Positions 24,448 through 32,057 of a stretch of 40,108 nt of DNA are shown here, one piece after another; within the stretch, counting starts at the first letter, position 1, and the number at the start of each line of letters is the position of its first letter. Under the pieces are notes generated by a model. That model made no database searches. It saw nothing but the letters and a program-made list of their open reading frames with translations, and was not told where the DNA came from. The DNA is from Roseateles toxinivorans (GTDB taxonomy: Bacteria; Pseudomonadota; Gammaproteobacteria; Burkholderiales; Burkholderiaceae_C): NCBI GenBank assembly GCA_945898095.1, contig CAMDHE010000031.1, positions 1 through 40,108 on the forward strand. Direction: 5' to 3'. The translations under genes and the position numbers were made by a program.

Positions 24448-25622
24448 CTGCGCCAGCGGTGCCGCTGCGGCAGGCTTTGCCCTGGTTGATCGCCACCCTG
24501 GTCGCGGTCCACTCCTGCATGGCGGTGACAAGGGTTGCCGCCAGCTTGTGGGTGTTGCATCAGGGCTATGGCGAGTTGACGCTGGGGCTGCTGCTGAGCA
24601 GTTTTGCGCTGGCGCCGATCCTGTTGTCGCTGTGGGCCGGCCGGCAGGCGGACCGGCATGGTTTTCATCGGCCGGTTGGTGTTGGCGTCTTGATGGCTTT
24701 GGTCGGCGCACTGCTCGCGCTGGCTGTACAGGAGTTGTGGGCGATCGGCATCAGCTGTCTGCTCTGCGGTGGCGCGGCCAGTGTCGCCGCTGTGGCGATC
24801 CAGCGCGAAGCGGGTTTGATCGCGGCAGACTCTTCGGAACTCAAGCGTGTGTTCAGCTGGATAGCGCTCGGGCCGGCCTTGTCGAATGCGCTGGCACCGG
24901 TGGCTGCCGGCCTGTTGATCGACCATGCCAGTTTTCGGGCCGCCTTTGGTCTTGCCTTGCTGCTGCCCTTGCTGTCATGGGGGCTGGCGCAAAAAGTGCC
25001 GCGCCATCAACCCAAGCCGAGCGGCCCTGTGACCCAGACCAAGCCGGCCTGGGACCTGCTGCGCAGCCCGGTGTTGCGCAACCTGCTGTTGCTCAATATC
25101 GTGCTGTCGGCCTGCTGGGACGCGCATATGTTCGTCGTGCCGGTGGTCGGCCATGGGCAGGGTTTGAGTGCCTCGAGCATCGGTCTGGTGTTTGGCGCTT
25201 TCGCCACAGCCGCCACCATCGTCAGGCTGGCCATCGTCCGCTGGGCCAATCATCTCGACGAGTTGAAGGTGTTGCGCTCGGCGATGCTGCTGGCGGCGCT
25301 GGTGCTGGCCATTTACGCCTGGCTGCCGGGCACTGCCGGGATGATGCTGGGATCAAGCCTGCTGGGTCTGGCGCTGGGTTCGGTGCAGCCGATGATTCTC
25401 GCCACTTTGCATCAGGTGACGCCGACCCTGCGTCATGGCCAGGCGCTGGGCCTGCGCATGCTTGCCACCAATAGCGCAACGATCTCGGTACCGGTCGGCT
25501 TCGGCCTGCTGGCGACAGCAACGGCCGCCTCAGCCCCGATGTTGCTGATGGCCTCGCTGCTGTTGCTGGCGCAATGGCCCGCAAGAGCCATGCGGCTCGC
25601 CAAGGATCAGGCCATGCCCTGA
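24444..25622 (+). CDS. MFS transporter
   Basis: A 392-residue polytopic protein with about 12 hydrophobic segments. The MFS loop 2-3 signature is visible as LWAGRQADRHGFHRPVGVGV (about residues 63-82), with a central charged loop (KVPRHQPKPSGPVTQTKP). The TTG start at 24444 overlaps the rmuC stop as TTGA and has GAGG six bases upstream; no better ATG exists. It is co-transcribed with rmuC. The substrate is unknown; OxlT-type oxalate exchange cannot be claimed, since no specific motif was seen. Its 3' end overlaps that of the convergent prlC by 16 bases. Confidence 0.87.
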   Translation: MTAPAVPLRQALPWLIATLVAVHSCMAVTRVAASLWVLHQGYGELTLGLLLSSFALAPILLSLWAGRQADRHGFHRPVGVGVLMALVGALLALAVQELWAIGISCLLCGGAASVAAVAIQREAGLIAADSSELKRVFSWIALGPALSNALAPVAAGLLIDHASFRAAFGLALLLPLLSWGLAQKVPRHQPKPSGPVTQTKPAWDLLRSPVLRNLLLLNIVLSACWDAHMFVVPVVGHGQGLSASSIGLVFGAFATAATIVRLAIVRWANHLDELKVLRSAMLLAALVLAIYAWLPGTAGMMLGSSLLGLALGSVQPMILATLHQVTPTLRHGQALGLRMLATNSATISVPVGFGLLATATAASAPMLLMASLLLLAQWPARAMRLAKDQAMP

Positions 25623-27625
25623 TGCCGCAGCAGCGCGTCGATCGTTGGTTCGCGACCGCGGAAGGCCTTGAAGCTTTCCATCGCATCGCGGGAGCCGCCG
25701 ACTTCCAGAATATTGCGCAGATAGCGCTGGCCGGTGTCGGCGTTGAAAACCCCTTCGACCTCGAAGGCGCTCCAGGCATCGGCGCTCAGCAGTTCGGCCC
25801 ATTTGTAGCTGTAATAACCGGCTGAATAGCCGCCAGCGAAGATATGCGAGAAGCTGTGCTGGCTGCGGTTGAACGGCGCTGCCGGCACGATCGCCACTTC
25901 AACGCGGACTTGGTCGAGCAGCGCCTGAATCGCCGAATCGCTGCCGGGTTCGGCATGCAAGCGCATGTCGAAGAGTGAAAACTCGATCTGGCGCAGCGTC
26001 TGCATGCCGCTCTGGAAGTTCTTGGCCGCCAGCATCTTGTCGAACAGGTCGCGCGGCAGCGCGGCAGCGCTGTCGATATGGCAGGTCAGTTGTTGCAGCA
26101 CTTCCCATTCCCAGCAGAAGTTTTCCATGAACTGGCTTGGCAACTCGACCGCGTCCCATTCGACGCCCGAGATGCCCGAGACGCCAAGCTCATCGACCTG
26201 GGTCAGCAGATGATGCAGGCCATGGCCGAACTCGTGGAACAGCGTGATCACATCATCATGCGTCAGCAGCGCCGGTTTGCCGCCGACGCCTGAGGCGAAG
26301 TTGCAGACCAGTTGCGCCACCGGTGTTTGCTGCCGGCCTTCCGGCCTGGCCCAGCGGCTGCGCACCTCGTCCATCCAGGCGCCGGGGCGCTTGCCCGGGC
26401 GGGCGTAGAGGTCGAGGTAGAACTGGCCGACCAGCGCGCCATCGCGGTCGAGGCGGTAAAAGCGCACGCTGTCATGCCAGACCTCGGCTTGTGCCTCGGT
26501 GATCCTGACCTGGAACAGCCGCTCGATGATGTCGAACAGCCCGGCCAGTACCCGCGGTACGGTGAAATATTGGCGCAACTCTTCGTCACTGAAGGCATAG
26601 CGAGCCTCCTTCAGTTTCTCCGACGCGAAGGCGTTGTCCCAGACCTGTAATTCGGTCAAGCCCAGTTCGCTGGCGGCGAACTGGCGCAACTCGGCCAGGT
26701 CATTTTCAGCAAAGGGCCGGGCGCGGTCGCCAAGATCGCGCAAGAAGGTCAGCACCTGCGCCGGGCTGCTGGCCATCTTCGTGACCATCGCTGCCTCGGC
26801 ATAGTTGCCGAATCCGAGCAAGGCGGCTTCTTCCTGGCGCAGTTGCAGCAATTCCTGCATCAGCGCTGAATTGTCCAACTCGGCCGGCCCCAGATCGCTG
26901 GCGCGGGTGACATAGGCGGTGTAGAGGCGCTCGCGCACGTCACGGTTCTGGCCATATTGCATCACCGGCAGATAGACCGGGAAATGCAGCGTCAGCTTGT
27001 GGCCTTCCTTGCTCTCGGCCAAGGCGGCATTGCGTGCCGCTTGCACCACATCGGCCGGCACACCGGCGAGCTCTTCAGTCGTGGCGAAATAGGCAAAACC
27101 ATCGGTCGCATCGAGCACATGTTCGGAGAACTTCTGCGACAACTCGGCGCTACGCTCCTGGATCGCCGCGAAACGTAACTTGGCCTCGCCTTGCAGTTCT
27201 GCACCAGAAAGCACGAAGTCGCGCAGCCAATGCTTGAGAGCCTGCTGGCGTGCCTTGTTCAGACTGGCTGCCGCCTGGCTGGCGGCGATCGCTTTGTACT
27301 TGGCGTAGAGCCGCTCATCGGCCCCCTGGCGGGTGAAGAATTCGGTGACTGCCGGCAGCATGGCGTTATAGGCCTCGCGCAATTCGGGACTGTTGGCGAC
27401 GGCGTTCAGATGGCCGACCGCACCCCAGGCATGGCCGAGTCGCTCGGTCGCCACGCCCAGCGTGGCCGATAGCGCGTCGTAATCGGCCGGGGTGGCGTCG
27501 GATGTGGCGAGCTCCAGCGCGGCCTCGGCCTGGGCCAGCAGTTCAGTCATTGCCGGCTCGATATGTTCGGGACGAATGCTGGCGAAAGCAGGCAACTGGG
27601 CCGGGCTCAATAATGGGTTGCTCAC
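25607..27625 (-). CDS. prlC: Oligopeptidase A (M3 family zinc metallopeptidase)
   Basis: A 672-residue cytoplasmic peptidase, near the 680 of E. coli OpdA/PrlC. The zinc motif HEFGH is at residues 464-468 in LFHEFGHGLHHLLT, with the third ligand Glu in the following helix (GVEWDAVELPSQFMENFCWE). The N-terminus SNPLLSPAQLPAFASIRPEH is typical. It degrades oligopeptides and cleaved signal peptides. The start is GTG at 27625 with AGGAAA upstream. It overlaps the convergent MFS gene end by 16 bases. Confidence 0.95.
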   Translation of the reverse strand: MSNPLLSPAQLPAFASIRPEHIEPAMTELLAQAEAALELATSDATPADYDALSATLGVATERLGHAWGAVGHLNAVANSPELREAYNAMLPAVTEFFTRQGADERLYAKYKAIAASQAAASLNKARQQALKHWLRDFVLSGAELQGEAKLRFAAIQERSAELSQKFSEHVLDATDGFAYFATTEELAGVPADVVQAARNAALAESKEGHKLTLHFPVYLPVMQYGQNRDVRERLYTAYVTRASDLGPAELDNSALMQELLQLRQEEAALLGFGNYAEAAMVTKMASSPAQVLTFLRDLGDRARPFAENDLAELRQFAASELGLTELQVWDNAFASEKLKEARYAFSDEELRQYFTVPRVLAGLFDIIERLFQVRITEAQAEVWHDSVRFYRLDRDGALVGQFYLDLYARPGKRPGAWMDEVRSRWARPEGRQQTPVAQLVCNFASGVGGKPALLTHDDVITLFHEFGHGLHHLLTQVDELGVSGISGVEWDAVELPSQFMENFCWEWEVLQQLTCHIDSAAALPRDLFDKMLAAKNFQSGMQTLRQIEFSLFDMRLHAEPGSDSAIQALLDQVRVEVAIVPAAPFNRSQHSFSHIFAGGYSAGYYSYKWAELLSADAWSAFEVEGVFNADTGQRYLRNILEVGGSRDAMESFKAFRGREPTIDALLRHQGMA

Positions 27626-27709
27626 GGGGATTTCCTCGAAAATTTGTTGTGCATCTGGATCAGGGAATCTAGCCGGTTCGGCTTCTCCCCGGATTGCGTT
27701 GGAAGCGGC

Positions 27710-28561
27710 TCAGGCCGCAGCGCGCTCGGCGGCTTCCAAGGTGTTGACCAGCAGCATCGTGATCGTCATCGGTCCGACACCGCCCGGCACCGGCGTGATC
27801 CAGCCGGCCACCTGGCTGACGCCGGCAAAGTCGACATCGCCGCAAAGCTTGCCTTCATCGTTGCGATTCATGCCGACGTCGATCACCACGGCGCCCGGCT
27901 TGACCATCTCGGCGGTCAGCATATTGCGCTTGCCAACTGCCGCCACGACGATGTCGGCCTGGCGCGTGAACTGTGCCAGATCCGGCGTCGCGCTGTGGCA
28001 GATGGTGACGGTGGCGCTGGCTTGCAGCAGCATCATGGCCATCGGCTTGCCGACGATATTGCTGCGGCCGATCACGACCGCATGCTTTCCGCGCGGATCA
28101 ACGCCGATCGATTCAAGCATCTTCATGCAGCCATAAGGCGTACAGGGCTTGAAACCATCCTGCCCGACCATCAAGGCGCCGGCGCTGCCGACGTGGAAGC
28201 CGTCGACATCCTTCAGGGGCGAAATCGCCTCGATCACCAGATTGGCGTCGATATGGGCCGGCAAGGGCAGTTGCACCAGGATGCCGTGGATCGATGGATC
28301 CTGGTTCAATGCCTCGATCCGCGCCAGCAATTCGGTCTGACTGAAGTCTGCCGTGTATTTTTCTAGCACCGATTTCAGCCCGGCGTCTTCGCAGGCCTTG
28401 ACCTTGTTGCGCACATAGACCTGGCTGGCCGGACTGTCGCCGACCAGCAGCACGGCCAAACCCGGCTTGATGCCCCGGGCTCCCAGAGCGATCACGCGCT
28501 GAGCAACTTCCGCCCGGATTTTCTTTGACAACGCCACGCCGTCGATGAGTTTTGCTGTCAT
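27710..28561 (-). CDS. folD: Bifunctional methylenetetrahydrofolate dehydrogenase/cyclohydrolase FolD
   Basis: A 283-residue enzyme interconverting 5,10-methylene-, methenyl- and 10-formyl-tetrahydrofolate with NADP. It shows the substrate motif [20 protein letters not shown] containing the catalytic Tyr and Lys, then [13 protein letters not shown], the Rossmann block [16 protein letters not shown] and the C-terminal [17 protein letters not shown]. The ATG at 28561 fits the family start [13 protein letters not shown] lies about 10 bases upstream. The first 11 codons are duplicated 109 bases upstream in a small ORF that ends one base before this ATG. Formyl-folate chemistry could link to the formate pathway, but folD is also a housekeeping gene. 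Confidence 0.95.
   Translation of the reverse strand: MTAKLIDGVALSKKIRAEVAQRVIALGARGIKPGLAVLLVGDSPASQVYVRNKVKACEDAGLKSVLEKYTADFSQTELLARIEALNQDPSIHGILVQLPLPAHIDANLVIEAISPLKDVDGFHVGSAGALMVGQDGFKPCTPYGCMKMLESIGVDPRGKHAVVIGRSNIVGKPMAMMLLQASATVTICHSATPDLAQFTRQADIVVAAVGKRNMLTAEMVKPGAVVIDVGMNRNDEGKLCGDVDFAGVSQVAGWITPVPGGVGPMTITMLLVNTLEAAERAAA
28529..28561 (-). repeat. 33-bp direct repeat at folD start (copy A; copy B 28638-28670)
   Basis: The two copies differ at two positions and are spaced 109 bases. Copy A is the true folD 5' end; copy B starts the small upstream ORF. Confidence 0.9.
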
Positions 28562-28562
28562 G

Positions 28563-28670
28563 TCAATGTGCTCCCAGAGGCAGGGTCGGGCGTTGCGGCG
28601 AAGGCTCATATCGCGCAACGATGTGATGCCGCAGCCACAACGCCACGCCATCGATCAGTTTTGCTGTCAT
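28563..28670 (-). CDS. Small upstream ORF duplicating the folD N-terminus (35 aa)
   Basis: The ATG at 28670 opens a 35-residue frame: [11 protein letters not shown], identical to FolD residues 1-11, then an unrelated tail ([13 protein letters not shown] and on) ending ...LGAH with TGA at 28565-28563. The stop is one base before the folD ATG (TGA-C-ATG). A strong GGAGA precedes it, better placed than the folD ribosome site. At DNA level 28638-28670 matches 28529-28561 at 31 of 33 bases. It may be a leader ORF coupled to folD or just a partial duplication; expression is unknown. Confidence 0.5.
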   Translation of the reverse strand: MTAKLIDGVALWLRHHIVARYEPSPQRPTLPLGAH

Positions 28671-28682
28671 GAAATCTATCTC

Positions 28683-28717
28683 CAAAATGCAAAAGAGCCG
28701 CTGCAACAGCGGCTCTT
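28683..28717 (-). terminator. Terminator after the response-regulator gene
   Basis: A perfect 11-bp stem, AAGAGCCGCTG/CAGCGGCTCTT (28693-28703 and 28707-28717), has a 3-base loop. On the minus strand it is followed by TTTTGCATTTT. It ends the two-component transcript and separates it from folD, whose upstream ORF starts only 13 bases beyond this feature. Confidence 0.85.
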
Positions 28718-28731
28718 CGGTTCTGTCACAG

Positions 28732-29355
28732 TCAGACTTTGGCGCTGGCCCCGAGTGCGATCTTGAGCAGATCGGCCACGGTGTTGGCGTTGAGCTTTTC
28801 CATGATGTTGGCGCGGTGCGCTTCCACCGTCTTGATGCTGATGCCCAGGTCATCAGCGATCTGCTTGTTCAGTCGACCGGCGACGATGCGCTCAAGCACC
28901 TGGGCTTCGCGCGTCGTCAGCCTTGAAAGCAAGGCGTCGCGACTGGCGGCTTCCTGGTGCGATGAGAAAGCCGTGCGGGCCTGATCGAGCATGCGTTCGA
29001 CCAGCGACACCAGTTCTTCTTCCTTGAACGGCTTTTCGATGAAATCCATCGCGCCTTTTTTCATCGTCTGCACGGCCATTGGCACATCACCATGGCCGGT
29101 GATGAAGACGACCGGCAGCGGACTGCGGCGTTCCATCAACCGGTCCTGCAGTTCCAGCCCGCTCATACCATCCATGCGGATGTCGGCAATCAGGCAAGCG
29201 ACTTCGCGCGGGTCGTAGCGGCTGAGGAATGATTCTGCCGAGTCAAAACATTTGACCCGGTAGTCCTTGCCCTCGAGCAACCATTGCAGAGAGTCGCGGA
29301 CTGCCTCGTCGTCATCGACGACGTAGACGTTACCCTTTTTCGGAATCAGGCTCAT
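28732..29355 (-). CDS. FixJ-family (NarL/LuxR-type HTH) response regulator
   Basis: A 207-residue protein. The receiver domain covers about residues 8-125, with the acidic pair DDDE at 14-17, phospho-acceptor Asp58 in CLIADIRMDGMSG, and the Lys in FIEKPFKEEE. A LuxR-type HTH follows at about 140-200 (LTTREAQVLERIVAGRLNKQ, then IADDLGISIKTVEAHRANIM). It is the partner of the sensor kinase 11 bases upstream. In Burkholderiales such a pair often sits beside pyruvate dehydrogenase genes, so it may regulate aceE, which is divergent from the kinase. The target is inferred. Confidence 0.92.
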   Translation of the reverse strand: MSLIPKKGNVYVVDDDEAVRDSLQWLLEGKDYRVKCFDSAESFLSRYDPREVACLIADIRMDGMSGLELQDRLMERRSPLPVVFITGHGDVPMAVQTMKKGAMDFIEKPFKEEELVSLVERMLDQARTAFSSHQEAASRDALLSRLTTREAQVLERIVAGRLNKQIADDLGISIKTVEAHRANIMEKLNANTVADLLKIALGASAKV

Positions 29356-29366
29356 GGTGTCGCTTT

Positions 29367-31904
29367 TCAGTTCACAGCAGCCCCGGACGCAATATCGGGG
29401 CGGGAGATTTCAACCGGAAGGGTGAAGGCGAACCTGCATCCAACAATAATGGCGCCATTGTATAAGTTCTCGGCATTGATTCTGCCTTGGTGCGATTCGA
29501 TGATCGATCGGCAGAGTCCGAGGCCGATACCCATGCCGTCCGCCTTGGTCGAGAAGAAGGCCTCGTACATGCGCGCGATGACTTCCTCGGGCATGCCCGG
29601 CCCCATGTCGGTGACCGAGAATTCGATATGCCCACCGAGCTCGGGCGTATGCCTGGGAACCACGCGCAATTCGATATGCCGGCGCGACACCGGCAGCGAT
29701 GCGTTGTCGATCGACTCGGCAGCGTTCTTCAGCAAATTCATCAGCACCTGCTCGATCAGGATCGGATCCACCAGCAATTGCGGTAGTCGCTGGGCGACAT
29801 AGGTGTGGATCGCCACATGGCGGCGGCGCAGTTCGATGCCGGCCAGTTCGACCGCGTCCTCGACGATCGCTGCGGCTTGTGCCGATTCACGCCGGGGTTC
29901 GCTGCGTTTCACGAAGTTGCGGATACGGTGGATGATTTGACCCGCACGCTGCGCCTGTTTGGCGGTCTTCTCCAAGGCAGCGAGCAGGTCGTCCTTGCCG
30001 ATCTGGTCGCCGCGAACGCGCGAGACCATGCCGTTGCAGTAATTGGTGATCGCCGTCAGCGGTTGGTTCAACTCATGCGCAACGCTCGAGGCCATTTCGC
30101 CCATCGTCATCAAGCGGCTGCTGGCCTGGGCGCGCTCGGCCTGGCGAGCGGCCAGGTCTTCGGCGCGGCGCCGCATGGTGATGTCGGTGGCGATCAGCAT
30201 CTGCGCCAAGGTGCCATCGGTCCACTGCAGGTAGCGCGCGCGCACGTCGAACCACATTTCCAGCGAATCGACATAGACCTCGCGTGGATCCGAAACAGGT
30301 TCGGTCAGGAAATGGGCCGGCAAACCCGAATAGCCGTCGACCTCTTCATCGGCATCCGGGCCGCTGTCATGACCGACTTGGGTGCCGGCAAGCAGAGCAT
30401 GACCCGCAGGAAAGGCACCGAACCATTGGCGATAGCTGCGGTTGGCGAACAGCAACCCACCTTGCTGCACCGACAGCACCGACACCGCGGCGTCGAGCCC
30501 TTCCAGCATGGTGGTGAAGCGCTCGTGCGAAGCCGAGAGCTGATCGCGCACCCTTTTGGCTTCGGTGATATTGGTCATCGAAGTCATCCAGCCGCTTTGC
30601 ACGCCCTTGGCGTCGATCAGCGGTGAGACATACATGCGGCAATCAAACAAGGTGCCGTCCTTGCGCAAGATCCGCAATTCGGCTCCGCCGGCTGGAATAT
30701 TGCCCTGGCTTTGCAGATCCTGCAGGCGCAGATATTCGTCATGGCGCTCGTTCGGCCAGAAGGCGAACGGTGGCAAAGCGCCGATCAACTCCTGCTCGGA
30801 AAAACCGGTCATCGCGCAAAAGGCCGGATTCACATAGGTGATGCGCGAAGCCATGTCCATCGCGCGCATGCCGGTCAACATCGAGTTTTCCATCGCCCGG
30901 CGGAAATTCATCTCGGTCGCCAGCTCGTTCTGGATCTGCAGGCGTCTGCGCATATGGCGCCAGCTGCCCAGCAGCATCCAGACGGTCAGGGTGGAAAGCG
31001 CCACCACCATCCAGAACAAGGTATTGCTGATCAGCCCGATCGAGCTGCGGTAGCCCTGGCCGCGCAGCACCAGACCGTTCATTGCCGGTGCCAGCGGCAG
31101 CTCATGCCAGATCGAGGCGCGTTTCGCGGCCTTTCCCGGCATCGAAGTGACGGTGCTGCTGATCACCCTCTCGCCTGTACCGATCACGGCCATCGGGTGG
31201 CGCTCGGCCAGATCACTCGGGACGTAGTAACGCAGCAAGGCATCGACCGAATATTCAGCAATCAGCACACCGGTAAAGCCGTTGTGATCCAGCAGCGGCA
31301 CATGGACCTGGAAGACGATGTTGCCGTTGCCATCAAAAGGCGGGGAGTAAGAAGGCTGATGGCGCTCGCGCGCTGCCTGAAATGCGATTTCCGGGGCGTT
31401 GCTCTGATTGGCCATCGGCATCGACGGATCGATGCTGTTGCCGTTCATCGGGCTATCGGCCCGAAAACCGGCCGCGCTGATGCTGGTGCGCCTTTTGCGC
31501 TGATTGCTCAACCAGATGATCTGCGTTATTTCCGGGCGTTCGCGTGCGAAGGTCGCCGCCTCGGCGCTGAAACTCTGCGCGCTGATCGTATTTGTCACCA
31601 GTTCCCTTGCCAGCCTGAGCAGTTGCTCCTGGTTATCGTTCAGTCGCAGGCGGATCTGTTGCTGGGCGATTTCGGTATCACGGATGACCGCTTCGGTCTC
31701 GCGTTCGAAGTCCTCGTTGCGCAGGTACCAAAAGGCCGTGATGATGGCCGCCAAAAACAACAGCACCGACACCAAGGGGCCGAGGGTTGCGAAGCGGTCC
31801 TGGCGCGCCGGCGGCTGACGTCGCCACCAACGAGCGGCAAAGCGTTGCAAGGGCAGCAGCCAGCGCCTTATCGCGCCTTTTTGGTCGAGCTGGAAAAAAA
31901 TCAT
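29367..31904 (-). CDS. Membrane PAS sensor histidine kinase (FixL-like)
   Basis: An 845-residue protein. TM1 lies at about residues 48-66, followed by a large periplasmic sensor region (about 67-290), then TM2 near 295-315 (LFWMVVALSTLTVWMLLGSW). Two cytoplasmic PAS domains follow (about 335-450 and 465-585), then HisKA with His610 in SSVAHELNQPLTAITNY. The ATPase domain carries the N box NLLKNAAES, G1 DMGPGMP near 766 and G2 GMGIGLGL. It phosphorylates the adjacent FixJ-like regulator. The periplasmic region resembles dCache/CHASE-type ligand sensors, which suggests sensing of an external solute. It is divergent from aceE across a 153-base gap. Confidence 0.92.
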   Translation of the reverse strand: MIFFQLDQKGAIRRWLLPLQRFAARWWRRQPPARQDRFATLGPLVSVLLFLAAIITAFWYLRNEDFERETEAVIRDTEIAQQQIRLRLNDNQEQLLRLARELVTNTISAQSFSAEAATFARERPEITQIIWLSNQRKRRTSISAAGFRADSPMNGNSIDPSMPMANQSNAPEIAFQAARERHQPSYSPPFDGNGNIVFQVHVPLLDHNGFTGVLIAEYSVDALLRYYVPSDLAERHPMAVIGTGERVISSTVTSMPGKAAKRASIWHELPLAPAMNGLVLRGQGYRSSIGLISNTLFWMVVALSTLTVWMLLGSWRHMRRRLQIQNELATEMNFRRAMENSMLTGMRAMDMASRITYVNPAFCAMTGFSEQELIGALPPFAFWPNERHDEYLRLQDLQSQGNIPAGGAELRILRKDGTLFDCRMYVSPLIDAKGVQSGWMTSMTNITEAKRVRDQLSASHERFTTMLEGLDAAVSVLSVQQGGLLFANRSYRQWFGAFPAGHALLAGTQVGHDSGPDADEEVDGYSGLPAHFLTEPVSDPREVYVDSLEMWFDVRARYLQWTDGTLAQMLIATDITMRRRAEDLAARQAERAQASSRLMTMGEMASSVAHELNQPLTAITNYCNGMVSRVRGDQIGKDDLLAALEKTAKQAQRAGQIIHRIRNFVKRSEPRRESAQAAAIVEDAVELAGIELRRRHVAIHTYVAQRLPQLLVDPILIEQVLMNLLKNAAESIDNASLPVSRRHIELRVVPRHTPELGGHIEFSVTDMGPGMPEEVIARMYEAFFSTKADGMGIGLGLCRSIIESHQGRINAENLYNGAIIVGCRFAFTLPVEISRPDIASGAAVN

Positions 31905-32057
31905 CGCCGATTATCGGTCCAGCGATGGCTTGATCGGCTAGGCGAACTTTGATCAACCGCAAGGTTAATTATCGCATTATGAAACTCAATCGCATAATTT
32001 GGGATTGCGGGAAAATTGTGAGACACTGCGCCTGCTTTCAAACCGTATGGAGACAAA
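31905..32057. promoter_or_regulatory. Sensor kinase / aceE divergent promoter region
   Basis: This AT-rich region contains two direct repeats, ATCGCATTAT (31971-31980) and ATCGCATAAT (31989-31998), 18 bases apart and flanked by AATTAT and ATAATT in inverted orientation. They are operator candidates for the FixJ-like or another regulator. TATGGAGAC just before 32058 is the aceE ribosome site. A TTGATCAA at 31949-31956 is palindromic but lacks the spacer of an FNR site. Confidence 0.4.

Noticed and set aside
23032-24711. 559-codon open frame antisense to rmuC
   Set aside because: Leu/Gln-rich shadow of the RmuC coiled-coil region; no independent evidence.
24444-25622. MFS transporter as OxlT-type oxalate/formate antiporter
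   Set aside because: It is co-transcribed with rmuC rather than with the oxalate genes, and no oxalate-carrier motif was recognised.
31949-31956. TTGATCAA upstream of the sensor kinase as an FNR site
   Set aside because: It is palindromic but lacks the four-base spacer between half sites, so it does not match the Crp/Fnr geometry.
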